Assembly: GCA_018894105.1 (NCBI GenBank)
Contig: CM032127.1
Span: 6,727,001-6,791,000, forward strand
Origin: Jacaranda mimosifolia
Lineage: Eukaryota > Streptophyta > Magnoliopsida > Lamiales > Bignoniaceae
Length of the DNA: 64,000 nt
Direction: 5' to 3'
The position numbers were made by a program, and so were the translations under genes. The notes beneath the pieces are model-generated. The model did no database searches. It saw only the letters and a list, made by a program, of their open reading frames with translations, and was not told the origin of the DNA. Below, in pieces: positions 62,440-64,000 of this stretch. Position 1 is the stretch's first letter; the number at the start of each line of letters is the position of its first letter.

Positions 62440-62600
62440 TGGATATCACTGTAAGGTGGCTTGTGACTCAATTGCATAAGTCTTCCCTATTATGTGAGAG
62501 GTCAGGAGTTCGAACTCGAATAGATTCCTTATGTACATAACAATGCGTCGTTTCTACTTCAATTTACTTGGTTCAATTTCAACAATAGGATAATATGATC
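62440..62600 (+). mobile_element. SINE-like tRNA-derived sequence
   Basis: GGAGTTCGAACTCGAAT (about 62503-62519) is a good RNA polymerase III B-box. GTGGCTTGTGAC about 50 bp upstream could be a decayed A-box. I see no cloverleaf, so it is not a tRNA gene. Ends and target duplication are not defined. Confidence 0.4.
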
Positions 62601-62751
62601 TTATTAAAAGGATATATTCATCATTATAAGTTCTCAAAAAAAAATTAGATTTATATATTCTGTATTATAGCAAATTGATATATATTCTGAAAAGAACTAT
62701 GAATTGAATTATAAAGCCAAAGAATATGTATATATTGGCAATTTTGTCCCA

Positions 62752-63890
62752 TGCCACGCTCGGTAGTCCTTTTAAATAATATAGATAGAAATACAGTTTT
62801 AATAATTGTATTTAAATAATTGTATCTTTTTTAAAAATATAATTTAATCTTAAGGGCTAGTTTGGTTGGATTTTTAAATTATCTTTTGATTATTTATTAT
62901 GTGATAATTTTATGTGATTTTTTATCATTGTGGTATTGTTTGGCTGACATGATAAATAAACTCATGATTGATAGTAAGTTAATTTATCATAAAAATTGCA
63001 CATATAAATACAGGCTTTGGATATTCATACGGTTGAGTGTTTATTATTACTTCAATCAAACGAATGATAAGGTGTGATAAAAACATTGTATCCTCCCTTA
63101 TCAATCCAACCAAACTAGCCCTAAAATAATATATATATATATATATATACATTCGTATATTGTGACTAGAATGACATTTCACATTGTCTTTATTTATATT
63201 TGTGATTAAGATATATATGAGCTATCCAAGTGCAATGTTAGGAGACAAATTTTGTATAAGGATTATGTGCTTTGGTTCTTAATATATTTACTAAAATTTT
63301 AAAAATAATTTTCCCAATTTGATCTTAATTAGCAAAGATAGCCAAGACATTACAATATCATCTACATTCAATTATTAATAAAATCATGTTTTTTAGATAA
63401 ATTGCATTGAAATTTGCCATGAAAAAATATATACTTCAAAATTTGTTTGCTTTTAACTATCGATAATTAAAAAAATAAAACGAATATTGATCAATATTAT
63501 CAAAGTAAATATTGATCTTTTTAAGATAATTAGACAAGTGTTAAAGAATTATTTTTTGCAAAAGATTGAAGTACAGAAAAAGAATTAACAAAATATCAAA
63601 AATACGTGCTTGATTATAATTTCAACCGAAATAAGAAGAAAAAGATAAGTAATAATGAAGATATAAATATGTCTATGCACATGAAATGGAGAAAAAGATG
63701 ATGATAACAAGTTCAAAAAATAAATAATTTTGATATAATCTACTTTGAATGATGAACATGTAAAAGCTAATCTCCTAAAAGGTTTTCTTTTGATATAAAT
63801 ATGCCATGAAATATCAAAGAGGAATTAAAAAGGAAAAAGATGCAACAAAAATAAAAGAAATTCAGTGTTCATTGAATTAACAAATATGAT
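62752..63890. repeat. Fourth copy (D) of the ~0.9 kb left-edge repeat
   Basis: It runs from GGTAGTCCTTTTAAATAATA (about 62762), found also at 450-470, through TTTGGTTCTTAATATATTTA, the empty MULE target CAATTATTAATAAAATCATG (63370), and on to AGAGGAATTAAAAAGG and AATTAACAAATATGATGATT, which match the end of unit C (about 3330-3420). Same orientation as the left array. Confidence 0.85.
62854..63121. mobile_element. Tourist/PIF-Harbinger-like MITE, 268 bp
   Basis: Ends GGGCTAGTTTGGTTGGATTT and, reversed, GGGCTAGTTTGGTTGGATTG. Flanked by TAA (62851-62853, 63122-63124). Repeat unit A at about 550-575 (TTAACTTTAAGATGATATAT) shows the site without the insert. Confidence 0.88.
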
Positions 63891-64000
63891 GATTGAAAGA
63901 GCAAAGATGACATAATGAAACCATTAAGAAACCAAAATGCTTGACACCAGATATATAAAGACAAGTTAGAGATAAAATAATGATGTAAATTGTGCTAAGT

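Noticed and set aside
62440..62600. tRNA gene
   Set aside because: A B-box is present but no acceptor stem or cloverleaf can be drawn; SINE-like remnant is more likely.

Overview
This window is nuclear DNA from a flowering plant, probably a eudicot. It is AT-rich, its genes are split by GT-AG introns, and it is full of plant Ty1-copia elements, MULE-like elements, MITEs and foldback elements. No bacterial operon, CRISPR array or rRNA is present. The genus cannot be told from sequence alone.

The core is a tandem duplication of a glutamate receptor-like (GLR, clade II type) locus. Unit 1 (about 3.65-12.5 kb) holds a five-exon GLR gene, A1, and a decayed GLR paralogue, psi-B1. Unit 2 (about 30.2-50.2 kb) holds A2 and psi-B2 in the same order and orientation. 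A1 has a one-base loss at the start of exon 5 that stops the protein before the end of the ligand-binding domain and before M4. A2 stays open for 994 codons and is the only gene here that could encode a complete receptor. However, it has a D-to-H change in a conserved ligand-domain motif, a 7 kb first intron and a shortened C-terminal tail. Both psi-B copies share the same exon-1 frameshift and the same internal deletion, so they were dead before the duplication.

Transposons explain nearly all the rest. From 12.5 to 28.5 kb lies a nested stack: an old minus-strand copia element (SIRE-like) holds a 3.4 kb solo LTR (gypsy-type) and an Ale-type copia element, and the Ale element holds a Tork-type copia element with a 5-bp target duplication. 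Intron 1 of A2 grew by about 6.4 kb, part of it a MULE-type MITE. psi-B2 was split by a 5.6 kb terminal-inverted-repeat element with no coding capacity. From 51.2 to 59.5 kb lies a rearranged copia array with five LTRs, including a direct LTR-LTR junction that looks like joined retrotransposon cDNA ends.

At 59.7-61.2 kb, minus strand, is a dead type I (M-alpha) MADS-box gene split by a 633-bp inverted-repeat element. The window begins and ends in copies of one 0.9 kb repeat in the same orientation, which suggests that the duplicated neighbourhood continues outside it. I found no system that is new in kind. The most informative items are the LTR-LTR junction, the different lesions in the two GLR copies, and several insertions whose empty sites are preserved elsewhere in the window.
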